This document shows, in pieces, positions 1-8,599 of a stretch of 37,660 bases of DNA. Each line of letters starts with the position of its first letter. The first letter of the stretch is position 1. The notes below the pieces were generated by a model, which saw only the letters and a list, made by a program, of their open reading frames with translations, was not told the DNA's origin and ran no database searches. Source of the stretch: Lentisphaeria bacterium (GTDB taxonomy: Bacteria; Verrucomicrobiota; Lentisphaeria; Victivallales; Victivallaceae); assembly GCA_017508015.1 (NCBI GenBank), contig JAFVZS010000103.1:1-37660 (forward strand). The letters are read 5' to 3'. The position numbers were made by a program, and so were the translations under genes.

Positions 1-90
1 GCTTGTCGCGCACTCGGTCACATACGGGGGTATGCTCCCTCGTTTGCTCCGGCGCAAAACGTGACCTTGCCGCATACTGACGGCAAATCG

Positions 91-246
91 GCCGTTGGGT
101 GGAGCGGCTCGGCGGGCGGGCGGTTGACACCGCCCTTGACAGGGGCTCCGCCCCCGTACCCCCGGTGGACAGCAGTCTGCCGGGGTTTTGTTTAGTTTGA
201 CTCGGCGGGCGGTTGACACCGCCCGCGAGTCATTCCACCCAACGGC
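91..246. repeat. Long palindromic repeat with internal hairpin
   Basis: The arms GCCGTTGGGTGGA (91-103) and TCCACCCAACGGC (234-246) are a perfect 13-bp inverted repeat. Inside the right half is a compact hairpin: GACTCG plus CGGGCGGT (199-213, with one bulged G) pairs with ACCGCCCG plus CGAGTC (218-231) around a TGAC loop. The structure is seen directly. I infer that it is a member or relative of the palindromic repeats found elsewhere in the window. Confidence 0.75.
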
Positions 247-254
247 GTTTTTGC

Positions 255-363
255 GAAGCAGTGCGCGGAAAATCCGGGTTTTGCAAGGAGGGCATGAGGG
301 AGTGTACGACTGTACTCGACCGAATGACCGACGACAGCAAGGCCCGGATTTGCCCGCAATGCT
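255..363 (+). repeat. Nested-hairpin repeat, copy 1
   Basis: This copy shares an ordered set of motifs with 17143-17266 and the complement of 12415-12538: GCAGTGCG, GGAGTGTAC, GTACTCGACC, and GCCCGCAATGC near the end. AATCCGGG (271-278) pairs with CCCGGATT (343-350), and GAG-TG-TAC (300-307) pairs with GTACTC (312-317), leaving a TG bulge. The outer sequence differs from the other copies while the pairing is kept. Confidence 0.7.
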
Positions 364-376
364 AAGCAAAAAGCCC

Positions 377-405
377 TTGACAAACCCTTTTGCTCATGCT
401 ATATT
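377..405 (+). promoter_or_regulatory. Sigma-70-type promoter for the Sel1-repeat gene
   Basis: TTGACA (377-382), a 17-bp spacer, and TATATT (400-405) make a near-consensus promoter. Transcription would start near 412 and give a leader of about 40 bases before the ATG at 451. Confidence 0.8.
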
Positions 406-450
406 ATTATAAGTTTTTTTGAAAAATGCAACCTTAAATGGAGGTATATT

Positions 451-990
451 ATGAAGTTTGGAACCAAATTGTTATTTGTTGCCGCGATGTTTTCCTGCAC
501 GTTTTTCTGCATGGCAAATGATGATCAGTTTGCCTATGACCGGGAAAACAATGAATTTTACGAGGATGCTGAAGCCGGAGATCCCCGGGCCCAGTATAAC
601 TTGGGTCTGTGTTACTTCACCGGAAAAAATGTGGAACGTTACAATTTGAAAGTTGCGGTGGAATGGTTCACCAAATCCGCCCAGCAGGGATATGCCAATG
701 CCGAGTGTTTTCTCGGTTTGTGCTACACATTCGGCCGCGGAGTGACCCAGAATTACACGACTGCCCGCAGCTGGTTTGAGAAAGCGGCAGCCAAGGATAT
801 CGCTGAAGCGCAGTACAATCTGGGCTGGTTCCATGAGACCGGCAAAGCCGGTTTTGCCGAAGATCTGGTGGAAGCTCAGGTCTGGTACCGCAAAGCGGCA
901 GCCAAAGATCATGCCCGGGCCAAATCTGCGCTGGAAAGATTGAATCAATCCCGTGAAAATGAATCCAATACGCCCTCTTATCTGCAGTAA
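451..990 (+). CDS. Exported Sel1-repeat (TPR-like) protein
   Basis: This 179-residue protein starts with a signal peptide (about residues 1-22, lysines followed by a hydrophobic stretch, ending CMA before NDD). About three to four Sel1 repeats follow from residue 38, recognised by the recurring AQYNLGLCY and A-WF-KAA patterns (AEAGDPRAQYNLG, ANAECFLGLCY, AEAQYNLGWF). Sel1 repeats form alpha-helical solenoids that usually mediate protein-protein contacts, so a periplasmic or surface scaffold role is likely. No catalytic domain is visible. A GGAGG ribosome binding site lies 8 bases before the ATG. The gene has its own promoter (377-405) and terminator (1004-1048), so it is probably transcribed alone. 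Its partner cannot be told from the sequence. Confidence 0.85.
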   Translation: MKFGTKLLFVAAMFSCTFFCMANDDQFAYDRENNEFYEDAEAGDPRAQYNLGLCYFTGKNVERYNLKVAVEWFTKSAQQGYANAECFLGLCYTFGRGVTQNYTTARSWFEKAAAKDIAEAQYNLGWFHETGKAGFAEDLVEAQVWYRKAAAKDHARAKSALERLNQSRENESNTPSYLQ

Positions 991-1003
991 GAAATAATAA
1001 TTC

Positions 1004-1048
1004 AAGAGCTGCTGCCGGAGTTGAAAAATTCGACAGCAGTTCTTTTTT
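1004..1048 (+). terminator. Intrinsic terminator of the Sel1-repeat gene
   Basis: GAGCTGCTG (1006-1014) pairs with CAGCAGTTC (1034-1042, one G-T pair). Two flanking A-T pairs extend the stem, and six T residues follow (1043-1048). It lies 15 bases after the stop codon. On the minus strand the hairpin lacks a good T tract, so it mainly serves the plus-strand gene. Confidence 0.8.
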
Positions 1049-1080
1049 CAAGGATTTTTGAGGACTTTTGAAATCGCCTC
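1049..1080 (+). repeat. 32-bp dispersed repeat, copy 1
   Basis: This segment matches 8854-8885 at 27 of 32 positions. The shared core is ATTTTTGAGGA, then TTTT, AAAT and CCTC. The GAGG and CCTC motifs can pair. It lies between the Sel1 terminator and the 3' end of the aroB-tyrA-aroK gene. Its role is unknown. Confidence 0.5.
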
Positions 1081-1095
1081 TTTTACTTGAAAAAT

Positions 1096-3642
1096 TCAGA
1101 TGCCGTACTGATCTTTATAGCAGGAAAAGATGTGTAACGCTGTCCGGTGCGGGGATGCTTCAGGAATGATCCTGACATCGGCATAAGCGGCAAAAAGTTC
1201 TCTGCGTTTCCGGTTCATCCGGATAAAAGCTTCCAGCGGATCATTTTCTCCGGCGAGAAATGGCGGCAGGCCATTTTTTCTGATTCTTTCAAAGGCAGTC
1301 TGATCATCCGTATCGATCCAGATGATAAATCCCAAAGCTTTTTTAACTTTTTCATCCACAAATGGGTTGCTCAAAGCTCCGCCGCCCAGGGCGATCACCC
1401 GTTTATGCGGAAATGCGGCCAATTCAGTCAGTACTTCCGCTTCGAGTCTCCGGAAAAATTCTTCGCCTTCGGCAGTGAAAATTTCCCGGCAGGTACGATT
1501 TTTGCCGTCGCGCTTTTGTACTTCGGCATCGCTGTCGACCAGCGGGATATCCAGAATCGCCGCCATTTCGGCACCGATGGTGCTTTTGCCGGAGTGTTTG
1601 ATACCGCACAGCACCATATTTTCCGGCAGACGGTGGGAGTTTTTGTAACAAAGCCACGAATCACGCAAATCCCGGCCGTGCCGGAAAAGTCCGGCAAATC
1701 CTTCACCGTCACCGGCTTCCAGACACCGGCGCATCTCATTCATGCTGGCCTGGAACTCATCAAGGGCCGGAAAGATCGCCTGCCGGTTGGCCATACAGAT
1801 CTCTTTCCACATTTCCGGCGAACTGGAAGCGATCCGTGAAGTATCCCGGAAACCGGTGGCACATCCGGAATAGTGACGCCGCTGTTCCGCAGCATCGCTT
1901 CTCTCAAGGATACTGCGGGTCAGAGCTGAAGCAATGATATGCAGCATGTGACTGGTATGAGCCACCAGAGCATCATGTTCAGCAGTGGATATCCGGCGGA
2001 TATGGGTATTGAGACTTTTCCAGAACTCCTCAACTGCAGCGATGCCGTATGAAGTGGAATATTTTCCCGGCACCACAAATACATCGGCATTGTCGTACAA
2101 TCCTTTGAAACCGCACCGGTAACCGCTTTTTTCCGTTCCGGCCATGGGATGGGAACCGACAAAATTGAAATCCGGAAAACTTTCTGCGGCACTCATCACC
2201 TGATTCTTGACACTGGCAATATCAGTAACGACCGCACCGGGTTTCAACAGATGGTGGTAAAGGCGGATGAATTTTTCCGTAACCGGGATCGGCAGACACA
2301 AAATCAGAATGTCAGCTCCGGCAAAAGCCGCTTCAACACTGTCATAAACGTTGTCAGCCAGACGTTGTTCAACGGCCCAGTCGCAAGCCTGACGGTTGCG
2401 GTTCCATACTGCGACCCGGTATTTGCGTTTATCAATGCTCAAAGCCAGCGATGAACCGAGCAATCCCAGACCGGCAATAACCACTTCCGGCCGGTCGTCA
2501 TCTGCAACAGCTTCTGATTCAAAGCGCATGGTATAATATTCCCGGAGTACAGCTGCGGTTTGAACCGGATCAAGATCGACCGTTTTCACCACCCCGGTAC
2601 GCAAAGGCAGCACCGCCCGGAAGCGGCCGTCGCCATTCTTTTTGTCACCTTTCATCAATTCGATGATGGAGGATATTTCCTGCCGCACCGCTGAAACCGG
2701 AAAATTTTCCGGAGCAATGGAAAAATGCTTGAGCAAATCGTACTGCTGCGAGGCACTTTCCCGGGAACACAAACCGAGTTTGCATGCGGTAAAAGCGGCA
2801 ATATCCATGCCGACTGCCACCGCTTCACCGTGAGCAAGACGGAAGTTGGAAAGGTGTTCAATGGCATGCCCGAAAGTGTGACCGTAATTAAGAAAGACCC
2901 GGCCGCTGTCACCGGATTCTTTTTCATCCTGCGACACCACCATCGCCTTGATCTGACAGGAACGTCTGACTGCATAACGGATCATTTCCGGGTCAGCGGC
3001 AATATCCGCCGGAGCATCAGCCAGCCGGGCGGCGAAATCCGCATCAAGGATCAGAGCAGTTTTGACGATTTCCGCCAGCCCGCTGCGAATTTCCCGGGCC
3101 GGAAGCGTTTGCAGCACATCGCAGTCGATCACCACCAGTTTCGGCTGATGAAAAGCACCGACCAGATTTTTTCCGTGCGGAGTATCCACTGCAGTTTTGC
3201 CGCCAACGGAACTGTCAACCATTGCCAGAAGCGATGTGGGTATCTGAATAAAATCCACTCCGCGCATAAACATGGCAGCGGCAAATCCGGTCAGATCACC
3301 GGTGACACCGCCGCCGAGAGCGGCAAACAGCGCATTGCGCCCCAGTTTCAAGGAACTGGCATAACCGCACAAAGCCATGGCATTGTCAATATTTTTGGAA
3401 GCTTCCCCGGCGGGAAAGATCCACTGATACACTGTTTTGCCGCTCTTTTCCAAAGCGGCTCTGGTACGCGGCAGATACCGGGCTGTATTGCTGTCAGCGG
3501 TGATCAGTACGTTTTTCTGAGGCAGGGCGGCAAAAGCAGCGATACTCTGCGGGGAGTCAACGGCACTGAAAATAATATCATAACTGCGTTCACCGAGTTC
3601 AACCCGGACTTTTCCGGTATCCATAATTGCAATCATTCCCAA
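1096..3642 (-). CDS. Trifunctional fusion: 3-dehydroquinate synthase, prephenate dehydrogenase, shikimate kinase
   Basis: One open frame of up to 848 residues carries three complete enzymes. Residues about 1-370 are AroB: GGGVTGD (110-116) is the NAD-binding loop, metal-ligand motifs NYGHTFGHAIE (252-262) and HGEAVAVGM (271-279) follow, then KGDKKN (331-336). Residues about 385-655 are TyrA-type prephenate dehydrogenase: a Rossmann GLGLLGSS motif (391-398) and GSHPMAGTEKSG (496-507). Residues about 675-848 are shikimate kinase: P-loop GIKHSGKST (680-688), the DSD motif near 703, and GGG at 753-755. The chain would perform steps 2 and 5 of the shikimate pathway and the tyrosine-branch oxidation in the cytoplasm. 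The longest frame opens at TTG (3642) with no ribosome binding site. ATG at 3636 or 3624 is as likely, the latter having GGGA about 12 bases upstream. The promoter is at 3678-3706. Domain assignments are secure, and the unusual feature is the three-way fusion. Confidence 0.93.
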   Translation of the reverse strand: MGMIAIMDTGKVRVELGERSYDIIFSAVDSPQSIAAFAALPQKNVLITADSNTARYLPRTRAALEKSGKTVYQWIFPAGEASKNIDNAMALCGYASSLKLGRNALFAALGGGVTGDLTGFAAAMFMRGVDFIQIPTSLLAMVDSSVGGKTAVDTPHGKNLVGAFHQPKLVVIDCDVLQTLPAREIRSGLAEIVKTALILDADFAARLADAPADIAADPEMIRYAVRRSCQIKAMVVSQDEKESGDSGRVFLNYGHTFGHAIEHLSNFRLAHGEAVAVGMDIAAFTACKLGLCSRESASQQYDLLKHFSIAPENFPVSAVRQEISSIIELMKGDKKNGDGRFRAVLPLRTGVVKTVDLDPVQTAAVLREYYTMRFESEAVADDDRPEVVIAGLGLLGSSLALSIDKRKYRVAVWNRNRQACDWAVEQRLADNVYDSVEAAFAGADILILCLPIPVTEKFIRLYHHLLKPGAVVTDIASVKNQVMSAAESFPDFNFVGSHPMAGTEKSGYRCGFKGLYDNADVFVVPGKYSTSYGIAAVEEFWKSLNTHIRRISTAEHDALVAHTSHMLHIIASALTRSILERSDAAEQRRHYSGCATGFRDTSRIASSSPEMWKEICMANRQAIFPALDEFQASMNEMRRCLEAGDGEGFAGLFRHGRDLRDSWLCYKNSHRLPENMVLCGIKHSGKSTIGAEMAAILDIPLVDSDAEVQKRDGKNRTCREIFTAEGEEFFRRLEAEVLTELAAFPHKRVIALGGGALSNPFVDEKVKKALGFIIWIDTDDQTAFERIRKNGLPPFLAGENDPLEAFIRMNRKRRELFAAYADVRIIPEASPHRTALHIFSCYKDQYGI

Positions 3643-3677
3643 GTTGTAAAGATAATTTCAAAAACTGTTTTCAACTT

Positions 3678-3706
3678 AATATAACACTTTTTTTACATTT
3701 TTGCAA
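3678..3706 (-). promoter_or_regulatory. Promoter for the aroB-tyrA-aroK fusion gene
   Basis: On the minus strand, TTGCAA (3701-3706), a 17-bp spacer, and TATATT (3678-3683) lie about 35-55 bases upstream of the start. It is divergent from the nusA promoter at 3791-3819. Confidence 0.7.
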
Positions 3707-3748
3707 AACCGGATATTATGGAAAAATTGAAACAGAAAGTTGAAATTG

Positions 3749-3787
3749 CCGTATTGCAACCGGCTTTGCTGTGATTTTGCAATACGG
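3749..3787. promoter_or_regulatory. Perfect inverted repeat between divergent promoters
   Basis: CCGTATTGCAA (3749-3759) and TTGCAATACGG (3777-3787) are a perfect 11-bp inverted repeat with a 17-bp gap. The right arm ends three bases before the -35 box of the nusA promoter. There is no T tract, so it is not a standard terminator. An operator or a DNA-looping site is possible, but no cognate regulator can be named. Confidence 0.55.
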
Positions 3788-3790
3788 TGC

Positions 3791-3819
3791 TTGACAAGCA
3801 GGGGTTTTACATATATATT
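3791..3819 (+). promoter_or_regulatory. Promoter of the nusA-infB operon
   Basis: TTGACA (3791-3796), a 17-bp spacer, and TATATT (3814-3819) form a near-consensus promoter. Transcription should start near 3826, giving a leader of about 105 bases that contains the attenuator-like structure at 3837-3892. Confidence 0.85.
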
Positions 3820-3836
3820 ATAGATTGTGAAGGTTT

Positions 3837-3892
3837 CAGACCGGACAAAAATTGTTTTTTGATGCCAAGCGGGACGGTCTGCCCGCTTTTTT
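3837..3892 (+). promoter_or_regulatory. Attenuator-like leader structure before nusA
   Basis: AAGCGGG (3867-3873) pairs with CCCGCTT (3882-3888) and runs into six T residues (3887-3892), the form of an intrinsic terminator. Its loop contains CGGTCTG (3875-3881). That segment is perfectly complementary to CAGACCG (3837-3843) at the very start of the transcript. The two pairings overlap in space: the upstream pairing encloses the left arm of the terminator and would block it. This is the layout of a terminator/antiterminator switch. In Escherichia coli, NusA is known to affect expression of its own operon. That the same happens here is inference. Confidence 0.65.
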
Positions 3893-3930
3893 AGTCCCTT
3901 GAAATGACGAAATGAGAAAGGAACGAGCCG

Positions 3931-5169
3931 ATGAGCAACGAATTATTGACTGTCATTGAATACTTGAGCCAGAATCGCAGTATCAGCCGGGAAAGCATTA
4001 TCCGGGCTTTGGAAAATGCCATTCTTTCCGCATCCAAGAAAAGTATCCACCCGGCCAGCGAACTCAAAATCAAAATCGATCCGCCGACCGGCAGGATCCA
4101 GGCCTGGGCCGTGCTGGAGGTGGTCGATCACCTGCCGCAGAATAACGATCAGATCGTACTCGACCGGGTTCTGGAACGTTATCCGGATGCCAAAGTCGGT
4201 GACCGCATTGAGTGGGAGGTAACTCCCAGCAACTTCGGCCGTATCGCCGCCCAGGCCGCCAGGCAGAACCTTTCCCAGCAGCTCCGCCGCGCCGAAAAAG
4301 AAAACGTGCAGGAGGAATTCGCCGGCAGGTTGGGGCAGATCGTTTACGGTACAGTGAAAAAGGTCGAAGCCGGCAATGTGCTGATCGACTTTCAGAAAGC
4401 TGAAGGTATTCTGCCGCTGCGTGAACAGATCCGCGAAGAGAAATATGCCGCCGGTGACCGCATCAATGCCCTGCTGATCAAAATCGATATCAACTCTGCC
4501 GGCCCGGCACTGATCGTTTCCCGTACCGCTCCGGAATTCGTCACCCGCCTTTTTGAAAGGGAAGTCAGCGAGATCCACGATGGTGTCGTTTCCATCAAAG
4601 GTATCGCCCGTGAAGCCGGTAAACGCAGTAAGATCGCCGTAGCTTCCAGCGACCCGCGGGTCGATCCGGTCGGTTCATGCGTCGGCGTGCGCGGCACCAG
4701 AGTCAAACGCATTACCGATGAGCTCGGCGCAGAACGGATCGATATCGTGCCATACGACGAAGATCTGGCAACTTATGTTTCCAACGCCCTGCTGCCGGCT
4801 AAAGTGCAGAGCGTCAAAATCGACGAGGAAAATCACGCACTGCTGGTCATTGTCGATGAGGATCAATCCAAAGTCGCTTTCGGCCGCAAGGCACAAAATG
4901 TCCGCCTCGCCGGTAAACTGGTCGGCTGGACCGTCAAACTTTGCGACGAAACCAGCAAAGAACGGGCCCCTTCCATCGAAGAACAAATGAAAATCGCCGC
5001 CGGTAAATTGAGCGAAACTCTCGGTATCGATAATGCCGATGCCGCCAAACTGGTGGCCAACGGTTTTGTCACCGTCGACGGCCTCAAAGCCGCCGATGAA
5101 GCAGTGCTCGCCGCAGTGGAAGGAATCGACCACGATGCTCTGTTCGCCGCCCTGGAGAATATCGGATGA
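3931..5169 (+). CDS. nusA: Transcription termination/antitermination factor NusA
   Basis: NusA binds RNA polymerase and nascent RNA and modulates pausing, termination and antitermination. The 412-residue protein has the usual order: an N-terminal polymerase-binding domain (about 1-125, opening ELLTVIEYLSQ), an S1 RNA-binding domain (about 134-200), KH1 (DPVGSCVGVRGTRV, 245-258), KH2 (about 300-345, with AFGRKAQNVRLA), and one C-terminal helix-hairpin-helix acidic-type repeat (about 360-412). The start is supported by AAAGGA upstream of the ATG. It is the first gene of an operon with infB (23-base gap), rbfA and a DHH phosphoesterase. The rimP gene that usually precedes nusA is absent here. 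The gene before it is divergent and unrelated. Confidence 0.96.
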   Translation: MSNELLTVIEYLSQNRSISRESIIRALENAILSASKKSIHPASELKIKIDPPTGRIQAWAVLEVVDHLPQNNDQIVLDRVLERYPDAKVGDRIEWEVTPSNFGRIAAQAARQNLSQQLRRAEKENVQEEFAGRLGQIVYGTVKKVEAGNVLIDFQKAEGILPLREQIREEKYAAGDRINALLIKIDINSAGPALIVSRTAPEFVTRLFEREVSEIHDGVVSIKGIAREAGKRSKIAVASSDPRVDPVGSCVGVRGTRVKRITDELGAERIDIVPYDEDLATYVSNALLPAKVQSVKIDEENHALLVIVDEDQSKVAFGRKAQNVRLAGKLVGWTVKLCDETSKERAPSIEEQMKIAAGKLSETLGIDNADAAKLVANGFVTVDGLKAADEAVLAAVEGIDHDALFAALENIG

Positions 5170-5192
5170 TAAGAAAAAGGAGGGCCTGAATC

Positions 5193-7244
5193 ATGGATAT
5201 TTCAGTAAAAAGTCTGGCTAAAAAATATGGCGTATCCGCCCGCGATATCATCCGGGAACTCAATGATCAGGGGTTCGATGATATCGCCGATGTCAATGAT
5301 GTGATTCCGGAGGACTCCATTGAATTGGTGGAGTCATACTTCAATGACCTTTACGACAGTGAAGAGATCGCCGCACCAAAAAGCAAACGCGGCAACGGCA
5401 AAAATCAACGCAGCAAAGGGCAGGAAAAGAACATGCCCAAAAGCAATGACAACCAGCGCCGGAATACCGCTTCAGAAACTCCGGAAAGCATCACTCTGCC
5501 TTCTCCGGTGATCGTTAAAGATCTGGCCGAAGCCCTCGGTAAACGTCCCAATGAGATCATCACTGAATTGATCAAACTCGGCGAATTGGCCGGTATCAAT
5601 CAGGCCATCAGTGATGCCAATGCCAAAAAAATCTGTTCGGCAATGGGCGTCGAACTTACTTTCGGTGCGGCTCCCAAAGCCGCTCCCAAGGCGGCTCCGG
5701 TCAAAAAAGTGCAGCCGGTCGATCCGGCAATGCTCAAGGAGCGTCCGCCGGTGGTGACCTTTATGGGTCACGTCGACCACGGCAAAACTTCCTTGCAGGA
5801 TAAGGTACGCCATACCAACGTCACTGCCGGCGAAGCCGGAGCCATTACCCAGCACATCGGAGCTTCCTCGGTACGTTTCAATGAAAAAGATATCACCTTT
5901 ATCGACACCCCGGGACACGCGGCCTTTTCCAAAATGCGCGCCCGCGGAGCCGATTGCACAGATATCGTGGTGCTGGTGGTTTCCGCCGCTGAAGGCTTCA
6001 AACCCCAGACGGTAGAGGCCATGAATCACGCCCTGGGAGCCAAAGTGCCGATCATCGTGGCGATCAACAAAATCGACCTGCCGGAAGCTGATCCGGATAA
6101 AATCCTGCTTCACATGCAGCAAAACGGCCTGACCAGTGAAGACTGGGGCGGCGATATCGGTACTGTCCGGGTTTCCGCCAGAACCGGTGAAGGTATTCCC
6201 GATCTGCTGGAGCGTATCCTGCTTGAGGCCCAGATGCTTGAACTCAAAGCCAATCCCAAGGCCACTGCCGATGGTGTCGTATTGGAAGCCCAGCTTGAAC
6301 AGGGCTTCGGACCGACCGCCCACGTGCTGATCCAGGATGGTACTCTCAAAATCGGCGACATCGCTCTTTGCGGTGAACACTACGGCCGGATCCGTACTTT
6401 GATCAACGATAAAGGCGAAAGAGTCAAATCCGTACCGCCCGGTTTCCCGGTAAAGATCGTCGGACTTTCCGGCATCCCTGAAGCCGGTGACCGTCTGGAA
6501 ATCTGTTCGTCAGATAAAGAGGCACGGCAGATCGCCGCCGAAAGACTGGCGGTCAAACGTCAGGAAACTTTGGCCAGCAGTGCGATAAATTCCGCCGAAG
6601 ACCTTTTCAGCAAATTGAATAAGGAAGAGATCAATTCACTTAATATCATCATCAAATCCGATGTCCGCGGTTCCGGTGAAGCGATCGCTCAATCTTTGGA
6701 ACAACTGCCCAGCGAAAAGATCAAAGCTGCCGTTGTAGCCAATGGTGTCGGGCCGATCAGCGAAAGCGACATCGACCTTGCCGCCGCCACCAATTCTCTG
6801 GTAGTGGGCTTCCACGTCAGAGTCAACCCCGGAGTGAATGACCTTGCCAAAAAACGCGGCGTGGAGATCCGCCTTTACAGCATCATCTATGAACTTCTGG
6901 AAGATATCACCGATGCGCTGGCCGGCAAACTTGAGCCGGAACGTAAGGAAAAAATCACCGGCGAAGCCAGAATTCTGCAAATCTTTGAATTGAGCAAAGG
7001 ACCGAAAATTTGCGGTTGCCGGGTCGATTCCGGCAGTGTCCGGGTCGGTTCCAAAGCCCGTGTCTGGCGCAACCGGGAACTGATCTACAATGGCGAAGTA
7101 GTCAGTCTGCGGCACTTCAGAGATGATGTGCGGGAGGTCAAAGCCGGTCTGGAATGCGGTATCCGTCTGGATAACTTTGCCGACTTTATCGAAGGCGACG
7201 AGATCGAATTGTACGAAATCGAATATAAGAAAGCGACCCTCTGA
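5193..7244 (+). CDS. infB: Translation initiation factor IF-2
   Basis: IF-2 is the GTPase that brings initiator tRNA to the 30S subunit and promotes subunit joining. The 683-residue protein starts with an IF2-N type helical segment ([20 protein letters not shown]). A charged, low-complexity linker (about 60-95) and a second IF2-N domain (105-155) follow, then a short PKAAPKAAP repeat. The G domain carries GHVDHGKT (192-199), DTPGH (238-242) and NKID (292-295). Domains II to IV complete the C-terminus. AAAGGAGG lies well placed before the ATG. The stop codon directly abuts the rbfA start, which suggests translational coupling. The length is at the short end for the family because the linker is short. 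Confidence 0.97.
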   Translation: MDISVKSLAKKYGVSARDIIRELNDQGFDDIADVNDVIPEDSIELVESYFNDLYDSEEIAAPKSKRGNGKNQRSKGQEKNMPKSNDNQRRNTASETPESITLPSPVIVKDLAEALGKRPNEIITELIKLGELAGINQAISDANAKKICSAMGVELTFGAAPKAAPKAAPVKKVQPVDPAMLKERPPVVTFMGHVDHGKTSLQDKVRHTNVTAGEAGAITQHIGASSVRFNEKDITFIDTPGHAAFSKMRARGADCTDIVVLVVSAAEGFKPQTVEAMNHALGAKVPIIVAINKIDLPEADPDKILLHMQQNGLTSEDWGGDIGTVRVSARTGEGIPDLLERILLEAQMLELKANPKATADGVVLEAQLEQGFGPTAHVLIQDGTLKIGDIALCGEHYGRIRTLINDKGERVKSVPPGFPVKIVGLSGIPEAGDRLEICSSDKEARQIAAERLAVKRQETLASSAINSAEDLFSKLNKEEINSLNIIIKSDVRGSGEAIAQSLEQLPSEKIKAAVVANGVGPISESDIDLAAATNSLVVGFHVRVNPGVNDLAKKRGVEIRLYSIIYELLEDITDALAGKLEPERKEKITGEARILQIFELSKGPKICGCRVDSGSVRVGSKARVWRNRELIYNGEVVSLRHFRDDVREVKAGLECGIRLDNFADFIEGDEIELYEIEYKKATL

Positions 7245-7604
7245 ATGGCTGAAAAAGTAGACCGGTTGACCAGAGTCAACGAATTGATCAAACGGGAACT
7301 GGCCAATTATCTGGAAAGATTTCCCGTGGAGGCCGCCGCCAATATGCTGGTATCCATTACTGAAGTGAATACCAGTGTCGATCTGCGCAATGCCACAGTG
7401 TCGATCAGTATTTTCGGCGGCAAAAACAGCAACCGTGCAGAAATTTTCAAAGAGCTCAATACCAAGCGTGTCGATATGCAGAAAGTTCTGGCCGAAACGC
7501 TGGCATTCAAGCATACCCCCGTACTGGCATTCAAACCCGATCACCGTCTGGAACTCGGTGACCGGGTACTGGCCATGCTCAATGATCCGGAGCCGGAAGT
7601 ATGA
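7245..7604 (+). CDS. rbfA: Ribosome-binding factor A
   Basis: RbfA is a small KH-fold protein that binds the 30S subunit during late 16S rRNA maturation. The 119-residue protein has the family's pattern: an opening helix (RLTRVNELIKRELANYL), the ITEVNTSVDLRNATVSISIFG strand region, and the C-terminal TPVLAFKPDHRLELGDRV segment. The ATG follows the infB stop without a gap, and its own stop overlaps the next gene by four bases (ATGA). It is therefore likely expressed by coupled translation inside the nusA-infB operon, where this gene is commonly found. Confidence 0.93.
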   Translation: MAEKVDRLTRVNELIKRELANYLERFPVEAAANMLVSITEVNTSVDLRNATVSISIFGGKNSNRAEIFKELNTKRVDMQKVLAETLAFKHTPVLAFKPDHRLELGDRVLAMLNDPEPEV

Positions 7605-8599
7605 ATAATCCTCACCCGGCCTCAACTGTCGCCGCCAAACTGATGATGGCCAAAAGAGTTCTGCTGCTGACCCATCAGCGGCCGGATGGTGATGCTTTGG
7701 GCAGTACATTCGGCATGCGGGAATTTCTCCGGGGAAACGGTATCGCGGCTGAAGTGCTGATACCCGGCCCGATACCCCACCGTTACGAAGCACTGTGCAA
7801 AGATTATTTAAGCAGAGTTTTCCCGGGGGAATTGGCCGGTTTCGATCTGTTTTGTGCGCTGGATTGCGCCAACGCCGCAAGACTTGGCAGCGGTGAAGAA
7901 TTTTCAGCGGATGATATCCGGGGCAGAAACTTCATCTGTATCGATCATCACGGAGGAAATTCGCTGGATGCCGATGATTCATGGATCGATGACCGTTGCG
8001 GCAGTACCTGCCAGATGGTTATGGAATTGATCAGCTATCTCAATCAGCCGATCAATCCGGATGGTGCCACCTTTTTACTGACCGGCATGATGACTGATAC
8101 CGGATGTTTCTGTTTTTCCAATACCAACGGTAATGTTTTGCGAAGTGCCGCACTGGCAGCAGATTACGGAGCCGATGTGGAAAAGATCGCCAACCATGTC
8201 TTTTTCAGCAAACCATTGAAACAGTTGAAATTTGAAGCTGATCTGGTGGAAAATGCTCTGCGTATCGAGTGCAGCGGACAATTCGCTTATGCCTGTATTA
8301 CCGGCGAAATGCTGGCCAAATATGATTTCGACCTGCACGAAGATGAAGGATTGATCGATATTTTACGCAGCCTGGAAGGTGTAACGATCGCCATGCTCGT
8401 ACACCGCCGGCCGGATGGATGGCGGGTCTCTTTACGCAGTAAAGATTCCAATTATCCGGTGCGTCCGGTGGCAGTGAAATTCGGCGGCGGCGGGCATGCC
8501 ATGGCTGCCGGATGCACGATCGACCTGCCGGAATTTTCCGATGTGGAAGCTGTAATCCTGCCGGAGATCCAAAAACTGCTGACCGTAAATATAAAGTGA
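7601..8599 (+). CDS. DHH/DHHA1 phosphoesterase, NrnA-like (nanoRNase/pAp phosphatase family)
   Basis: Members of this family degrade very short RNAs or dephosphorylate 3'-phosphoadenosine 5'-phosphate in the cytoplasm. The 332-residue protein has the manganese-binding DHH motifs: HQRPDGDALGS (25-35), DCAN (88-91), IDHH (114-117) and TDTG (165-168). The C-terminal DHHA1 domain has the substrate-binding GGGGHAMAAG (295-304). The start overlaps the rbfA stop by four bases. A NrnA-like gene after rbfA is a common arrangement in bacteria, often followed by truB, but no truB is present here. NrnA is the best match. A different DHH subfamily specificity, such as cyclic dinucleotide hydrolysis, cannot be excluded from sequence alone. 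Confidence 0.88.
   Translation: MNNPHPASTVAAKLMMAKRVLLLTHQRPDGDALGSTFGMREFLRGNGIAAEVLIPGPIPHRYEALCKDYLSRVFPGELAGFDLFCALDCANAARLGSGEEFSADDIRGRNFICIDHHGGNSLDADDSWIDDRCGSTCQMVMELISYLNQPINPDGATFLLTGMMTDTGCFCFSNTNGNVLRSAALAADYGADVEKIANHVFFSKPLKQLKFEADLVENALRIECSGQFAYACITGEMLAKYDFDLHEDEGLIDILRSLEGVTIAMLVHRRPDGWRVSLRSKDSNYPVRPVAVKFGGGGHAMAAGCTIDLPEFSDVEAVILPEIQKLLTVNIK

Larger units (their letters stand above)
1..450. other. Repeat-rich gene-free stretch upstream of the Sel1 gene
   Basis: I see no convincing gene here. The short open frames overlap palindromic repeats and have no ribosome binding site. The stretch holds GC-rich inverted repeats at 91-246, a nested-hairpin repeat copy at about 255-363, and the promoter of the next gene at 377-405. 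The motif GGCGGTTGACACCGCCC occurs twice, near 115-131 and 208-224, so part of the region is also directly duplicated. Confidence 0.7.

Noticed and set aside
2725-3684. Open frame of about 319 codons opposite the aroB domain
   Set aside because: It lies entirely antisense to a gene with secure motifs, has no ribosome binding site, and shows no recognisable domain. It follows from the codon bias of the real gene.
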